This document shows positions 1-11,687 of a DNA stretch of 64,000 bases, piece after piece (positions within the stretch are counted from its first letter, which is position 1; the number at the start of each line of letters is the position of its first letter). The stretch is from assembly GCA_963942565.1 (NCBI GenBank), contig OZ012685.1:22680237-22744236 (forward strand). The letters are read 5' to 3'. The DNA is from Maea johnstoni. Taxonomy: Eukaryota; Annelida; Polychaeta; Spionida; Magelonidae. The translations under genes were made by a program, and so were the position numbers. The notes below the pieces were generated by a model. It did not search any database. It was not told the DNA's origin and was given only the letters and a program-made list of their open reading frames with translations.

Positions 1-69
1 AAGAATGTACATATAATACTGTCAAATTTTAGAGCATGTCTCCAAGGAAATAAATGGATGTCCTGCTGT

Positions 70-284
70 TTAACCCTTCCAATGCTAAGGCTTGACTTTC
101 GTCCAAAGCACAAGGACGGAAAGATTTTGAAAACCAACTAAACCATGCCATGTTGGTATTCATTCGATAGTGTTTGCTGGACACTCTCAGATAAGTACCC
201 ATTTGCCAGGGTCTCAGTCATTTTGTCAGGTTTTTTGCATCATTTTATATTGGCCGAATTAGCCATCAGCAGCATAAGGGTTAA
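70..284 (-). mobile_element. piggyBac-like MITE, family A (copy 1)
   Basis: A 215-bp element bounded at both ends by TTAA. The left end reads TTAACCCTTCCAATGCTAAG and the right end reads CATAAGGGTTAA, so the termini form a short inverted repeat starting CCCTT. TTAA target duplications with CCYT-type ends are the hallmark of piggyBac-type transposition. There is no coding capacity, so it is non-autonomous. The same interior (a block resembling CAATACAAAATGATGCAAAA and a block resembling TTTTCAAAAATCTTTGCGTT) recurs at 34.8, 48.5 and 49.7 kb. The superfamily is inferred from the ends only. Confidence 0.7.
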
Positions 285-1483
285 GTAGAATTGCCGCACT
301 ATTGTACATCGCAATTTAGATGTTAGGCGTAGTATACGAAAACTGATTCACAATGCTACACGTAGCAATTGGTCACTTGTTTATTATGGTATTGAGTATA
401 ATGTACTTTCAGGGAAACCAGTGTTTGCATGGAACCTTTCAATATACTTTAATGTTATTCTCATTCTTCCTTGAGATAAAGAAACTATGTTCCCAGGTCT
501 TTCAAGAAGTCAATTAAGCTCCCCACTGGTGGTTGTCGGGTTCGATAATTTCACATAATGGTCGCTAACAATTGCGTAACACAAACATTCCACTAGAAAG
601 TGTTCCTATTTCCTTTACGTAATTATGTAATTAATTCACTTTGATGTATTACAACAAAGTCATTTATCATCAAATCACACGCAATTTATTCAAAGCAATG
701 GTTTGAAAACAAATTAAATCAATACGGACAGCCAATTAGTCGTATATTTAAGTTCATGATAAGAATCGGTGCATATCTCAGCAAAACCGCCAATATTTGC
801 AATTGAAATGGAAGGGCATTCCCCAGTGGTCAAGTGCATTGGCGCATATGTGAGCGTCGATTTTTCAAATGGCATAAAACACTAAGCGTATGATTTGTGT
901 AGTGTGTTTCCTTGTATTTTCTACCTCCTGAGTTTGTATGTACATGTATGTACTCTTGAGTTCATTCCTGTATCTAGTTCATGGAATTTAGTCTTTCCAC
1001 TTGTATCCGAATGCATATTCGATTGTACCTACATGCCATATCAAGATGAGGTAAATAAACCTCAAATATATTTTAAGCACTTAGATTTTGGGTCTCAATC
1101 CTACCATAGGCAAGTGAGTGGTACATGTTGTGCTAGTCGGTGGTTTTTAACGGTACTCTGTTTTACATTCTATATACATCAGCAATTTACGTGAAAGACT
1201 TGATCGGCATAAAATGAGATTTAACAATGGAGTTACATTCAATGAAAATAAAGTAACACATATAACGAAATTGATGGGTACTATTTTTCCTTGTAAATAA
1301 CATATTGTACGTACAGAAGCAGGTGCAGAATGTATACAGACATCACAAACAGGTCAAGGCTTGTTTTTTCATAGTGCAGAATGGGTAATCCATGATGCAT
1401 ACACGATTACAACTTACTCTCATTTATTCTTATACCTATGGAACTACCTCCAGAAGTGGTATTAGACTCTTCGCTGAGATGAT
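285..1483. other. No supported feature
   Basis: AT-rich single-copy-looking DNA. Short open frames of 79-99 codons occur (895-1194, 1392-1631) but have no recognisable motif. No splice-bounded exon was found on either strand. Confidence 0.5.
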
Positions 1484-1846
1484 ATACTGTAAAGTTCAAA
1501 ATATTGGCGTGAACCTATTATTGGCGACATTAGCGAGTGTGTCAGATTCGCTAATATTACGATCCGTTTATATTTGTTCCATGTTTCAACGATTTTTCAC
1601 TTTGCACATTGTGCACCAGCAATGTGCCTAGGCGGCAATACCGTCTTCCGGGAGATTGCTACACGACTAAAATCTTGGCTACCAATCACATAATCACTCT
1701 GCATGTTTTTTAAGTTCCATTCTGTTTCATTGTACGATTTAAAAAATATAGCAAATATGAAGCTTCCGTGCATAATTCGCCATTCAGTTGTTTGTAATTG
1801 AGCAAACTACGATATTTATGACATTTCGTTTATCAAACTAGTAGTA

Positions 1847-4800
1847 CAGTAGCCAGCCACCCATTTTTGGGATTCAGGTTAACCCGAGAGCTAGAAAATT
1901 TCCGTTGGTATCATGTTTTAGGCCCACACTTGGGGCATACCGCCAGGGTGGATGTAGACTTCAGAAGTGGTGCACATCTTTTTTATGGGGTCATGTCTTA
2001 GACACCCCACTATATGTAAAAAGGCCCCAAAATGGTCAAAATAATAGGTATAGGGGTAGGAAAGCCACCCTAAAACAGTCATAACTCAGCTTAAACCAAT
2101 CATAGGGATCAGTGTTTGGTATTAAAATGTTGGTATGAAAGAGAAGTATCTTTTGAAATAGTAAATACATAACCAACTCTATCCCATGATGTAATAAAGG
2201 TCATTCAAGGTCATAATGGCTGCCAAATCAAGAATCTGGGATTTTCCGATATTCTATAGTTTCCGTTTATAAACTTCTCAGTTTTTTGACGGTATGTATT
2301 TCTTTTTTGTAGCAACTTTTTCTGAAGGAATGTCTTTTAATGGAATTGTTGAACATTTTAGAAAGTTCATTGACTAGAGTTTTAAGTCAAATTTTGAGCT
2401 GTAAGGTACAAAGTAGGGTACTAAGCCCACCTGGAGACCCCAAAAAGTGCCTAAAATGGTAAAAATTTGAAAATCAAAATGACTTTATCTTAAGTTTTAT
2501 AAGTAGGAAGAGAGCAGATTATGTACCAATACATCAGGTTTAATTTTCTCCTCAATCTGGAAGATTATGGAAAAATAATATTGAAATTAAGGGGTTGTTG
2601 AAGGTCAAATAAAGGTCAAAATGTAATTATTTCTCTAATAGATTCTTATTTTGATCAAGAAATTTTGATGAAGTAGTTGTGTTTTGTCACTATTTAATTT
2701 CCAAACCATGTTACCACAATGATTGACGGATAAATAATCTCAAATATGGTCCAACAAATAATTTTTTACCATTTACTGGTGAAAATGAAGTAGTTTTAAG
2801 TCAATAAGGAGGTGTGGAAGGTGGCATTTGGCTATTCCATGCTTATAATAAGTGTTTACGAACGGGTTGTGGGAAGGTGTTAGTATGGGACCACTGTTTA
2901 GGTCATAAAAGTTTTAAGCACCACACAATATAGGCATTGTTTGGTATAAATTTTTTTGTTGTAAGACAGCCTTTCCATTCCATGCAACCAACCTAGGGTA
3001 GGGTCTATTGTTGCGATACTAGAGGTCATTCAAGGTCAAACTAACCCCAATTTCATAATTTGAGGCATTTTGTCTTTGAATTTTCCATAAAGCAGCTTAT
3101 CGTATTCTCCTAGAATACATATTTTATCCTGGAAATATTTTAGGTGATATATGATTTTGAAGAAGGATTCTTAGACATTTTTAGGTCATTTCAAGAGAAA
3201 GTCTGGACCAATTTGGAATATTTAGGGACCAAAATTACAAAATGCCTGGTTACGGGTGCACTCACATATTCAAGGGAAGCAGCAGAAAGTTGACATAACT
3301 GATCGAGTCATATCTTATGGTATGTCAGTTTTCATTTTCAATAGGGAGAATAAGCCTTTTACCTTGCAGCATTACTTGCCTATTGTGTTTGTCATGTAGG
3401 ATTATAAAGGCAGTGTAAAATATCTTTGAGATTTAAGGAAAAAATGAAGGTCAAATAAAGGTCAAAACATCATTTTTTCTCTAAAAAATTCAAATTTTGA
3501 TGAAGAAATTTCGATGGAGTAGTTTGTGTTTTGTTATTACATAATATCCTAACCACATTACCACAATAATTGACAGACAAGATACCTTAAATATGTTTTA
3601 GCAAAACATTTCCACCCTTTACCTGTAAAAATGAAGTAGTTTAAAGTCAATATGGAGGTGTGGAAGGTGGCATTTGGCTATTCCATGCTTATGATAAGTG
3701 TTTACGCATGGGTTGTGAGAAGGTGCTAGTGTATGGGACCACTGTTTAGGTCATAAAAGTTGTGAGCACCAAACAGTATAGGCATTGTTTGGTACCTAAA
3801 TGTTTGTTGTAAGACAATCTTTCCATTCCATGCAACCAACCTAGGGTAGGGTCTATTGTTGTGATACTAGAGGTCATTCAAGGTCAAACTAACCCCAATT
3901 TCATGATTTAAGGCATTTTCTCTTTGGATTTTCCACTTAGCAGCTTATCAAATTCTCATAGAATACATATTTTATCCTGGAAATATTTTTAGGTGAGAAA
4001 TATTTTTCAAAAAGGATTCTGAGACATTTTCAGGTCATTTCAAGAGAAAGTTTGAACCAATCTGGAATATTTAGGGGCCAAAATAACAAAATGCCTGATT
4101 ACGGGTGCACTAAAATATTTAAGTGAAGCAGCAGAAAGTTGACATAACGGATAGAGACTCATATCTTATGACATGTCAGCTTTCATTTTTAATCGCGAGA
4201 ATAAGTCTTTTAACTTGCCTATTGCGTTTTTATGTAAGATTATAAAGGCAGTGTAAAATATCTTTGAGATTTAAGGACAAAATGAAGGTCAAATAAAGGT
4301 CAAAACGTCATTTTTTCTCTAAAACGTTCAAATTTTGATGATGAAATTTTGATAAGGTTCTTCTTTTTTGTCAATACATAATTTCTTAAGCATGTCACCA
4401 CTTTAATTGACAGAAAAGTTACCTTAAATATGTTTTAACAAAAAAAGTTTACCCTTTACTCGTGAAAATGAAGTACTAGTTTCAAGGTAATATGCAGATG
4501 TGGAATGTGCTATTGGATAATATTCAAGCCTAATCGAGTTGTTAGCAAGTGCTAGTAACATATGGGACCACTGTTTAGGTCATAAAAGTTGTGAGCACCA
4601 AATATTATAGGCATTGTTTGCTATCAAAATGCTTGTTGTAAGACAATCTTTCCATTTCATGCAACCAGGCTAGTGTTGGGCATTTTGCTGTGATATGAGA
4701 GGTCATTCAAGGTCAAACTACCCCCAATTTCATGACTTAAGGCATTTTGTCTTTGAATTGCCTGTGTAGTATCTCATCGAGTTCTCCTAGAATACATATT

Positions 4801-4933
4801 TAATGATATTTTTTCCTACAAATATTATTTTTAGGTGAGAAATGTCTTTTAAAATTGAAACTCATGCCTTTTAAAGTTATTTCAAGACAAAGTCCGTTCT
4901 AATCCTGAATATTCAAAGTCGAAAATGCTCTAT
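1847..4933 (+). repeat. Left arm of the giant inverted repeat, with internal 825-850 bp tandem units
   Basis: Within the arm, a block with AGGTCATTCAAGGTCA recurs at 2198, 3023, 3871 and 4700, and a block with AGGTCAAATAAAGGTCA recurs at 2602, 3448 and 4286, giving a period of about 825-850 bp. The units around 3.0-3.8 kb and 3.8-4.7 kb are clearly homologous end to end; the outermost unit is more diverged. The arm pairs with 5140-8242 on the other strand. Confidence 0.85.
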
Positions 4934-7881
4934 GTGACCTTTTGACCTTGGTTTGACATTCCATTTTTCCTTAAATCTCAATAATATTTAACGCTATCTT
5001 TAACCTTACGTGGCAAGCACAAATTGGCAAGTTAAAAGGCATATATGCCCAATTGAAAATGAAAGCTGACGTACCATATGATAAGCTGTTGTGTCAACTT
5101 TCTACTGCTAAATTGATATTTGGGTGCACCTAAAATCAGGCATTTTGTCATTTTGATGCCTGAATATTCACGATTAGCACAGACTTTGTCTTGAAATAAC
5201 CTTAAAAGGCATGAGTTTCTCTTTTAAAAGACATTTCTCACCTAAAAATAATATTTGCAGGGAAAGATATCATTAGATATGTATCCTATGAGAATTTGAT
5301 GAGATACTACACAGTCAATTCAAAGACAAAATGCCTTAAGTCATAAAATTGGGGGTAGTTTGACCTTGAATGACCTCTTATATCATTGCAAAATGCCCTA
5401 CACTAGCCTGGTTGCATGACATGGAAAGATTGTCTTACAACAAGCATTTTGATAGCAAACAATGCCTATAATGTTTGGTGGTCACAACTTTTATGACCTA
5501 AAAAGTGGTCCCATATGTTACTAGCACTTGCTAACAACTCGATTAGGCATGAATATTATCCAATAGCACATTCCACATCTGCATATTACCTTGAAACTAG
5601 ACTTCATTTTCACAGGTAAAGGGTAATTTCTTTTTGTTAAACATATTTAAGGTATCTTGTCTGTCAATTATTGTGGTGACAGGTTTAGGAAATTATGTAA
5701 TGACAAAACAGTAGTACCTCATCAAAATTTCATCATCAAAATTTGAACTTTTTAAAGAAAAAATGACGTTTTGACCTTTATTTGACCTTCATTTTGTCCT
5801 TAAATCTCAAAGATATTTTACACTGCCTTAGTTTATAATCTTACATAAAAAACACAATAGGCAAGTTAAAAGACTTATTCTCCAAATTAAAAATGAAAGC
5901 TGACATGCCATAAGATATGAGTCTCTATCTGTTATGTCAACTTTCTGCTGCTTCACTTAAATATTTGAGTGCACCCGTAATCAGGCATTTTGTCATTTTG
6001 GCCCCTAAATATTCCAGACTGGTTCAAACTTTCTCTTGAAATGACCTGAAAATGTCTCAGAATCCTTTTTAAGAAATATTTCTCACCTAAAAATATTTCC
6101 AGGATAAAATATGTATTCTATGAGAATTTGATAAGCTGCTAAGTGGAAAATCCAAAGAGAAAATGCCTTAAATCATGAAATTGGGGTTAGTTTGACCTTG
6201 AATGACCTCTAGTATCACAACAATAGACCCTACCCTAGGGTGGTTGCATGGAATGGAAAGATTGTCTTACAACAAACATTTAGGTACCAAACAATGCCTA
6301 TAATGTTTGGTGCTCACAACTTTCATAACCTAAACAGTGGTCCCATACTAGCACCTTCTCACAACCCGTTCGTAAACACTTATCATAAGCATGGAATAAC
6401 CAAATGCCACCTTCCACACCTCCATATTGACTTTAAACTACTTCATTTTTACAGGTAAAGGGTGGAAATGTTTTGCTAAAACATATTTAAGGTATCTTGT
6501 CTGTCAAGTATTGTGATAATGTGGTTAGGATATTATGTAATAACAAAACACAAACTACTCCATCAAAATTTCTTCATCAAAATTTGAATTTTTTAGAGAA
6601 AAAAATGATGTTTTGACCTTTATTTGACCTTCATTTTTTCCTTAAATCTCAGAGATATTTTACACTGCCTTTATAATCTTACATGACAAGCACAATAGGC
6701 AAGTAATGCTGCAAGTTAAACGGCTTATTCTCCCTACTGAAAATGAAAACTGACATACCATAAGATATGACTCGATCTGTTATGTCAACTTTCTGCTGCT
6801 TCACTTAAATATGTGAGTGCACCCGTAACCAGGCATTTGTAATTTTGGCCCTGAAATACTCCAAATTGGTTCAAACTTTCTCTTGAAATGACCTAAAAAT
6901 GTCTCAGAATCCTTTTTAAAAATTATTTCTCACCTAAAAATATTTCCAGGATAAAATATGTATTCTAGGAGAATATGATAAGCCGTTTAATGGAAAATTC
7001 AAAGACAAAATGCCTCAAATTATGAAATTGGGGTTAGTTTGACCTTGAATGACCTCTAGTATTGCAACAATAGACCCTACCCTTGGTTGGTTTCATGGAA
7101 TGAAAAGACTGTCTTACAACAAAAAAATTGATACCAAACAATGCCTATATTGTTTGGTGCTCACAACTTTTATGACCTAAACAGTGGTCCCATACTAGCA
7201 CCTTCTCACAACCCGTTCGTAAACACTTATTATAAGCATGGAATAGCCAAATGCCACCTTCCACACCTCCTTATTGACTTAAAACTACTTCATTTTCACC
7301 AGTAAATGGTAAAAAATGATTTGTTGGACCATATTTGAGATTATCTATCTGTCAATCATTGTGGTAACTTGGTTTGGAAATTAAATAATGACAAAACACA
7401 ACTACTTCATCAAAATTTCTTGATCAAAATTTGAAATTTTTAGAGGAAAAATGGCATTTTGACCTTTATTTGACCTTCAACCACCCCTTAATTTCAATAT
7501 TATTTTTCCATAATCTTCCAGATTGAGGAGACAATCAAACCTGATGTTTTGGTACATCATCTGCTCCCTTCCTACTTATAAAATTTAAGATAAAGTCATT
7601 TTGATTTTCAAATTTTTACCATTTTAGACACTTTTTGGGGTCTCCAGGTGGGCTTAGTACCCTACTTTGTACCTTACAGCTCAAAATTGGACTTAAAACT
7701 CTAGTCAATGAACTTTCTAAAATGTTCAACAATTCCATTAAAAGACATTCCTTCAGAAAAAGTGGCTACAAAAAAGAAATACATACCGTCAAAAAAACTG
7801 AGAAGTTTATAAACGGAAACTATAGAATATCGGAAAATCCCAGATTCTTGATTTGGCAGCCATTATGACCTTGAATGACCT
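2198..7881. promoter_or_regulatory. Regular array of DR4 and DR5 AGGTCA direct repeats
   Basis: Eight perfect DR4 elements (AGGTCA, spacer TTCA, AGGTCA) lie at 2198, 3023, 3871, 4700 and, on the minus strand, 5361, 6193, 7040, 7866. Six perfect DR5 elements (spacer AATAA) lie at 2602, 3448, 4286 and, on the minus strand, 5772, 6614, 7460. AGGTCA direct repeats with 4- or 5-bp spacing are the classical binding format of RXR heterodimers (DR4: TR or LXR type; DR5: RAR type). The sites are seen directly; function is inference, because repetition of the element alone would multiply one ancestral pair. Confidence 0.5.
4934..5139. repeat. Asymmetric centre of the giant palindrome
   Basis: About 200 bp at the axis are not mirror-paired. 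They continue the repeat-unit sequence in right-arm orientation only and contain a single direct repeat TGACCT-TT-TGACCT at 4935-4948. This gives a spacer or loop between arms of about 3.1 kb. Confidence 0.6.
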
Positions 7882-8242
7882 TTATTACATCATGGGATAG
7901 AGTTGGTTATGTATTTACTATTTCAAAAGATACTTCTCTTTCATACCAACATTTTAATACCAAACACTGATCCCTATGATTGGTTTAAGCTGAGTTATGA
8001 CTGTTTTAGGGTGGCTTTCCTACCCCTATACCTATTATTTTGACCATTTTGGGGCCTTTTTACATATAGTGGGGTGTCTAAGACATGACCCCGTAAAAAA
8101 GATGTGCACCACTTCTGAAGTCTACATCCACCCTGGCGGTATGCCCCAAGTGTGGGCCTAAAACATGATACCAACGGAAATTTTCTAGCTCTCGGGTTAA
8201 CCTAACTTCTAAAATAGAGTACTTTTCTTGATCTGGCTACTG
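5140..8242 (-). repeat. Right arm of the giant inverted repeat
   Basis: Reverse complement of the left arm, with the same tandem organisation. TGACCTTGAATGACCT recurs at 5361, 6193, 7040 and 7866, and TGACCTTTATTTGACCT at 5772, 6614 and 7460, mirroring the left-arm positions. The outer 700 bp or so match the left arm with very few visible differences; about one base differs across 1930-2290 versus its mirror. This implies recent formation or arm-to-arm gene conversion. Confidence 0.85.
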
Positions 8243-8477
8243 GACTATAGGTCTAGTTTGAATATCTGTCGGCAGATGGCGCTTCTCGAGATGGTTCACA
8301 CGCTAATATTACGATTCGCTAATATGGAAAAATTGATCAATTCGCTAAATTTAAGAACGCCAATATTTCGAACTTTACAGTATTTCAGGGATGTCAATTT
8401 TCATTTTGACAGTGTGAGCAACAGAAATAAAAAACAGATTTAGAAATGAAAAAGACTTGTTTGTATCATTTACTTAC

Positions 8478-8597
8478 AGATGCACATGTGTGTGTTCCAG
8501 AAGAAGCCGGGTCCACATTCACAGTTGTAGCCGTCAGGGTTGTCCCTGCACGTCGGCCAATTGTAGTAGGAGTTATGACACGTATTCACGTAGTGGT
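8478..8597 (-). CDS. EGF-like domain exon of a secreted or membrane protein (internal exon, phase 1-1)
   Basis: Read on the minus strand, a pyrimidine-rich tract ending TTTTTCAG precedes 120 bases that end at an excellent donor, ATCT|GTAAGTA. The phase-1 start codon is completed by the previous exon; with G it is Asp. The 39 full codons begin HYVNTCHNSYYNW and end GPGFFWNTHMCI. Cysteines follow C-x9-C-x8-C-x-C-x10-C. The motif DGYNCECGPGF is the classic EGF C4-x-C5 with Gly-Phe. Five of the usual six Cys are present, so one disulphide partner is missing or lies elsewhere. Length and 1-1 phase are typical of EGF exons. It joins in frame to the signal-peptide exon at 28032-28154, 19.4 kb upstream on the same strand. 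The full protein cannot be named; EGF modules occur in many adhesion, signalling and ZP-domain proteins. Confidence 0.8.
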
Positions 8598-8774
8598 CTG
8601 AAAAAGTGAAACACACAATACGTTGACTAAGGCGAGGAAGAAAAAAGCTGAAAGTTAACAGACGTTTAGATCGTACTTGAAAGTATGTTTCTCATTATAG
8701 AAATGACCTTTTTTATTGAGGTGTCGTTGAACACAAAAACGATATATATTAACCGAGTGTGTGTGTTAGTGTGT

Positions 8775-9094
<320 letters not shown>

Positions 9095-9097
<3 letters not shown>

Positions 9098-9793
9098 AAT
9101 CATGACGTTTTTGTTGAATACGAATACGTCAATTTTCCATATGGTGCTGTGGTACACAGTGCGGTACAGATCTTTCACTCAGTCTCATATACAAATACAA
9201 TTTATGTAATGCAGCTATTGTGATGTAATGCCCAAGTCGATATAGAATTGCTACCATATTTGCGTGCAAACAAATTGACCCAAGCAAAATACATGCATCA
9301 TGCATTTGTATAACTGAGTCAATTGAACGTAAACAATACCTTCTATTGTTGGCTAAATGAGTTTTATTCATTGTTACAGATAAGTAATAGGTAGTGCATG
9401 CCGAACTGGATAAAGCACTTATCAATCAAGCATGTTGCATACAGAGATCGGTACAGTAGTTTATATTACTGCAATCAGTTTTCTGATTCGGTATCTTTTT
9501 CACCCTTCACACATTCATCAAAGCCTATCTACTTGTTTGCAACTCTTTGTAGTTGATTCCAATTGTATTTCATCCTTTGGAAACCGACAGACAATGGCTA
9601 GAGAGTGTTTTCATTATCAATGATATACTGCCGGGATACCTCTCAAATGTATAAGGTTTCCTAGTACAAATACAGCAGTAATTATGCTTTCCAAGTCCTG
9701 CAAAACAAGGGCTGCCCGCAGAGTCGAACAGTCTAGTGCATTTCATAGGACTCACAGACTAACTAATGTAAGCATTACGTAAACAGGAGCTTC
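9095..9793. other. No supported feature
   Basis: Mixed-composition DNA with only short open frames (for example 9129-9425 minus, 98 codons) that lack recognisable motifs or splice context. Confidence 0.5.
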
Positions 9794-9953
9794 TACTGTA
9801 AATTCGGAAATGATTGGGTTTTAATTTTTGCGTTTTTTGCGTTTAGCCTCGGACGCAAAATTAAAATTCGCAATGCTGCCACTCCATGTTGCGGCCAATT
9901 TGCAAATTTAAAAAACGTAAAAATATATCTTCTGTAAATTCGCAAAATTTACT
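9794..9953. repeat. Short element with CTGTAAATTCG ends
   Basis: TACTGTAAATTCGGAAAT at 9794 is echoed by CTGTAAATTCGCAAAAT at about 9932, and the interior is rich in TTTGCG, AAATTCGC and related words. The end motif resembles the outermost termini (TACTGTAAAGTTC) of the giant foldback element, so it is probably a small relative or a solo fragment. Confidence 0.4.
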
Positions 9954-10134
9954 ATACACAATCTTTTGTAAGTTTACGCCACTGCAATTCTATTTCTTAC
10001 GAATTCGCGTAGCATCCACATAAGGCCTATCTAGATTTATATCTCACTTACAAAAGCATTTTAATTGCAAATATTTGAAGGAGAAATATCATGCAGATTT
10101 GGACTTATTACTCCTGCTTCAAATTGAACATCAA

Positions 10135-10397
10135 TACAGTGTGTCGACATTTAATTCCTGCAGTAAATGCATGGGAACTTCGGGCATAATACAAAACTGC
10201 ACACCTGATTGCCACCCAGTTCCGTGGGTATGGATGCATGGATGACCTCAAAACTGAACGTAGCTTTGATTCGCAAGCTACTTGGGTCATTGATGTGCTT
10301 GGCCTATCTTTTTGATATGTAAGTCATGGCTGTTTGTACAACCAGGCACTTGCAGACGTCCGGTCGACTGGTGCACGATTCAAATGTCTGTACTGTA
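10135..10397 (+). mobile_element. TA-flanked MITE, family B (copy 1)
   Basis: About 263 bp. The left end resembles TACAGTGNCGACATTTAATT with CCTGCANTAAATGC following; the right end carries GGTCGACTGGTGCA and closes CTGTACTGTA. The outer about 25 bp of the two ends are inverted repeats of each other, and TA lies at both edges, as in Tc1/mariner-type MITEs. The interior has a conserved GAACGTAGCTTTGATTCGCA. No coding capacity. This is the reference copy for ten further copies in this window. Confidence 0.8.
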
Positions 10398-11280
10398 CAT
10401 GCTAAATTATTATATTGTTCTCATGAGTCTTCAACATCCAGACAACATTTTCAACATGAACGCTAGGCATTTATCTAGGTTTACAAATAAAATCAATACC
10501 CACAAAGGATAATCTCTGTTCCGATAGAGTTAAATTTTGTACACGAATTAGTTCTTCATCATTGGCGTCGAAAGATGATGGTTTACCCTCCACTGACGGA
10601 AAACAGGACGATGACTAAAATTGCATTCTGTTGCAATTCGTTTTTCTTTCATGCCAAACGTTTCTCTCTGATCCTGTGCGTGCCAATCACGAAACTGAGC
10701 ACGTAATCCAGTGTCTGCCAAATAGCCAGCTTAATTCACTTTTGCTATTTTGAGATGGTTCCCGCATACCAATCTGAATACCCTTTCCCCGCACAATACA
10801 AATCCATAATGCAATGGAATAAATTCGATTGCGTATGCATAGGTGCATCATACCAATAGAAAGTTTCTTTTATTGAAGAGCTGGCTTTGATATCCCGACA
10901 ATCTTAGAGGGTAAATTAAGATGTATGGCCAATTCATACGACATAATTTTCTTCGTGTTATCACTTTCAAACAAGAATTGAATTTTGATAATACTTTGAA
11001 AATCAAATGAATTGCAAAGCAGCAATTCCTTTTTAGATGTGAAGTAGGTTATTTCCTGACACTTTGAAGAACTCTTTTGCATGCTACATCAGAGACGGAA
11101 AAGCACAATCTAATTACCATTTTGAAAAGTATGAATAAAAGGAAAACAATGGTTATAATTATGAGAATGCCTTTATTTTGATAGACATCTATGACGAATC
11201 GTATGAAATACACAGTTTGATGATGGGTGCTTCGAGCTTGCCACGAATAAGTCAAGTAATCTACCACAGCCAAAGATTCT
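10398..11280. other. No supported feature
   Basis: AT-rich DNA with no repeat match inside the window and no exon-like segment. Open frames at 10870-11082 and 11049-11288 (minus) have no recognisable motif. Confidence 0.5.
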
Positions 11281-11435
11281 AGGTTCAATTCCGGCCCGTG
11301 GCATGCGAGAAAGTTCCCATAACTTTGGATAAGTCGGTGATCTTACCTAGAGTACTCAGGTTTCCTTATCCACCAATATTTTGCTAAGTCAGGTTTTAAC
11401 TTTGAATGTGGCAGAGAAAGTGTCGAAAACTAAAG
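11281..11435 (+). mobile_element. Diverged SINE fragment
   Basis: Starts at a B-box-like GGTTCAATTCC and continues with GCATGCGAGAAAGTT, GTACTCAGGTTTCCTTATCC and TGAATGTGGCAGA. This order (B box, CATGTGAAAG, CCGGTTTCCTTCACC, ATGGCAG) is the same as in the SINE copies at 19.5 and 28.3 kb. The tRNA-like A-box half is missing or too diverged. Confidence 0.5.
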
Positions 11436-11468
11436 TATGTATTCAACAAAGTTCTAGTTGCTATTGCA

Positions 11469-11687
11469 TTTGGAATTTCGTTTTTCGTCACATTTATGCC
11501 AATTGTGTCTAATTCACGACTAGCCAGTTGTAAGTAGTGAAGGACACCGGAGTACCCGGCGAAAACCACCGCGTCACTGGCAACTTTCTCACATGCCCAG
11601 AGCGGGATTCGAATCCAGGCAGAGGCGAGAGACAGCGTGCAGTCAGTGGCGGCGCCTTTACCACACGGCCATCAGAGTTGCCATTGC
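11469..11687 (-). mobile_element. tRNA-derived SINE
   Basis: On the minus strand it reads GATGGCCGTGTGGTAAAGGC (A-box region), then GGATTCGAATCCCGC (B box), GGGCATGTGAGAAAGTTGCC, GCCGGGTACTCCGGTGTCC and ACTTACAACTGGCTAGTCG. The head resembles a tRNA-Ser or tRNA-Leu gene; the body with CTCCGGTNTCCTTCAC is shared with other copies here. It is non-coding and would be transcribed by Pol III and mobilised by a LINE. Confidence 0.75.

Larger units (their letters stand above)
1484..8383. mobile_element. Giant foldback (long inverted repeat) element, about 6.9 kb
   Basis: The outermost inverted ends are ATACTGTAAAGTTCAAAATA at 1484 and its mirror ending CTTTACAGTAT at 8383, followed inward by a shared block containing CGCTAATATTACGAT. 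A second inverted pair, CAGTAGCCAG at 1847 and CTGGCTACTG at 8233-8242, starts the main arms. The symmetry axis lies near 5038. The outer several hundred bases of the two arms are almost identical by eye; the inner parts diverge more. No open frame resembles a transposase, so this is a non-autonomous foldback element. The left side has about 280 bp between the outer end and the main arm that the right side lacks, so nesting or an indel is likely. It could instead be a palindromic duplication of host DNA, but matching termini on both sides favour a transposon. Confidence 0.75.

Noticed and set aside
6240-7868. Frames of 72 and 77 codons inside the palindrome
   Set aside because: Not kept in the mirrored arm or in other tandem units, so non-coding.
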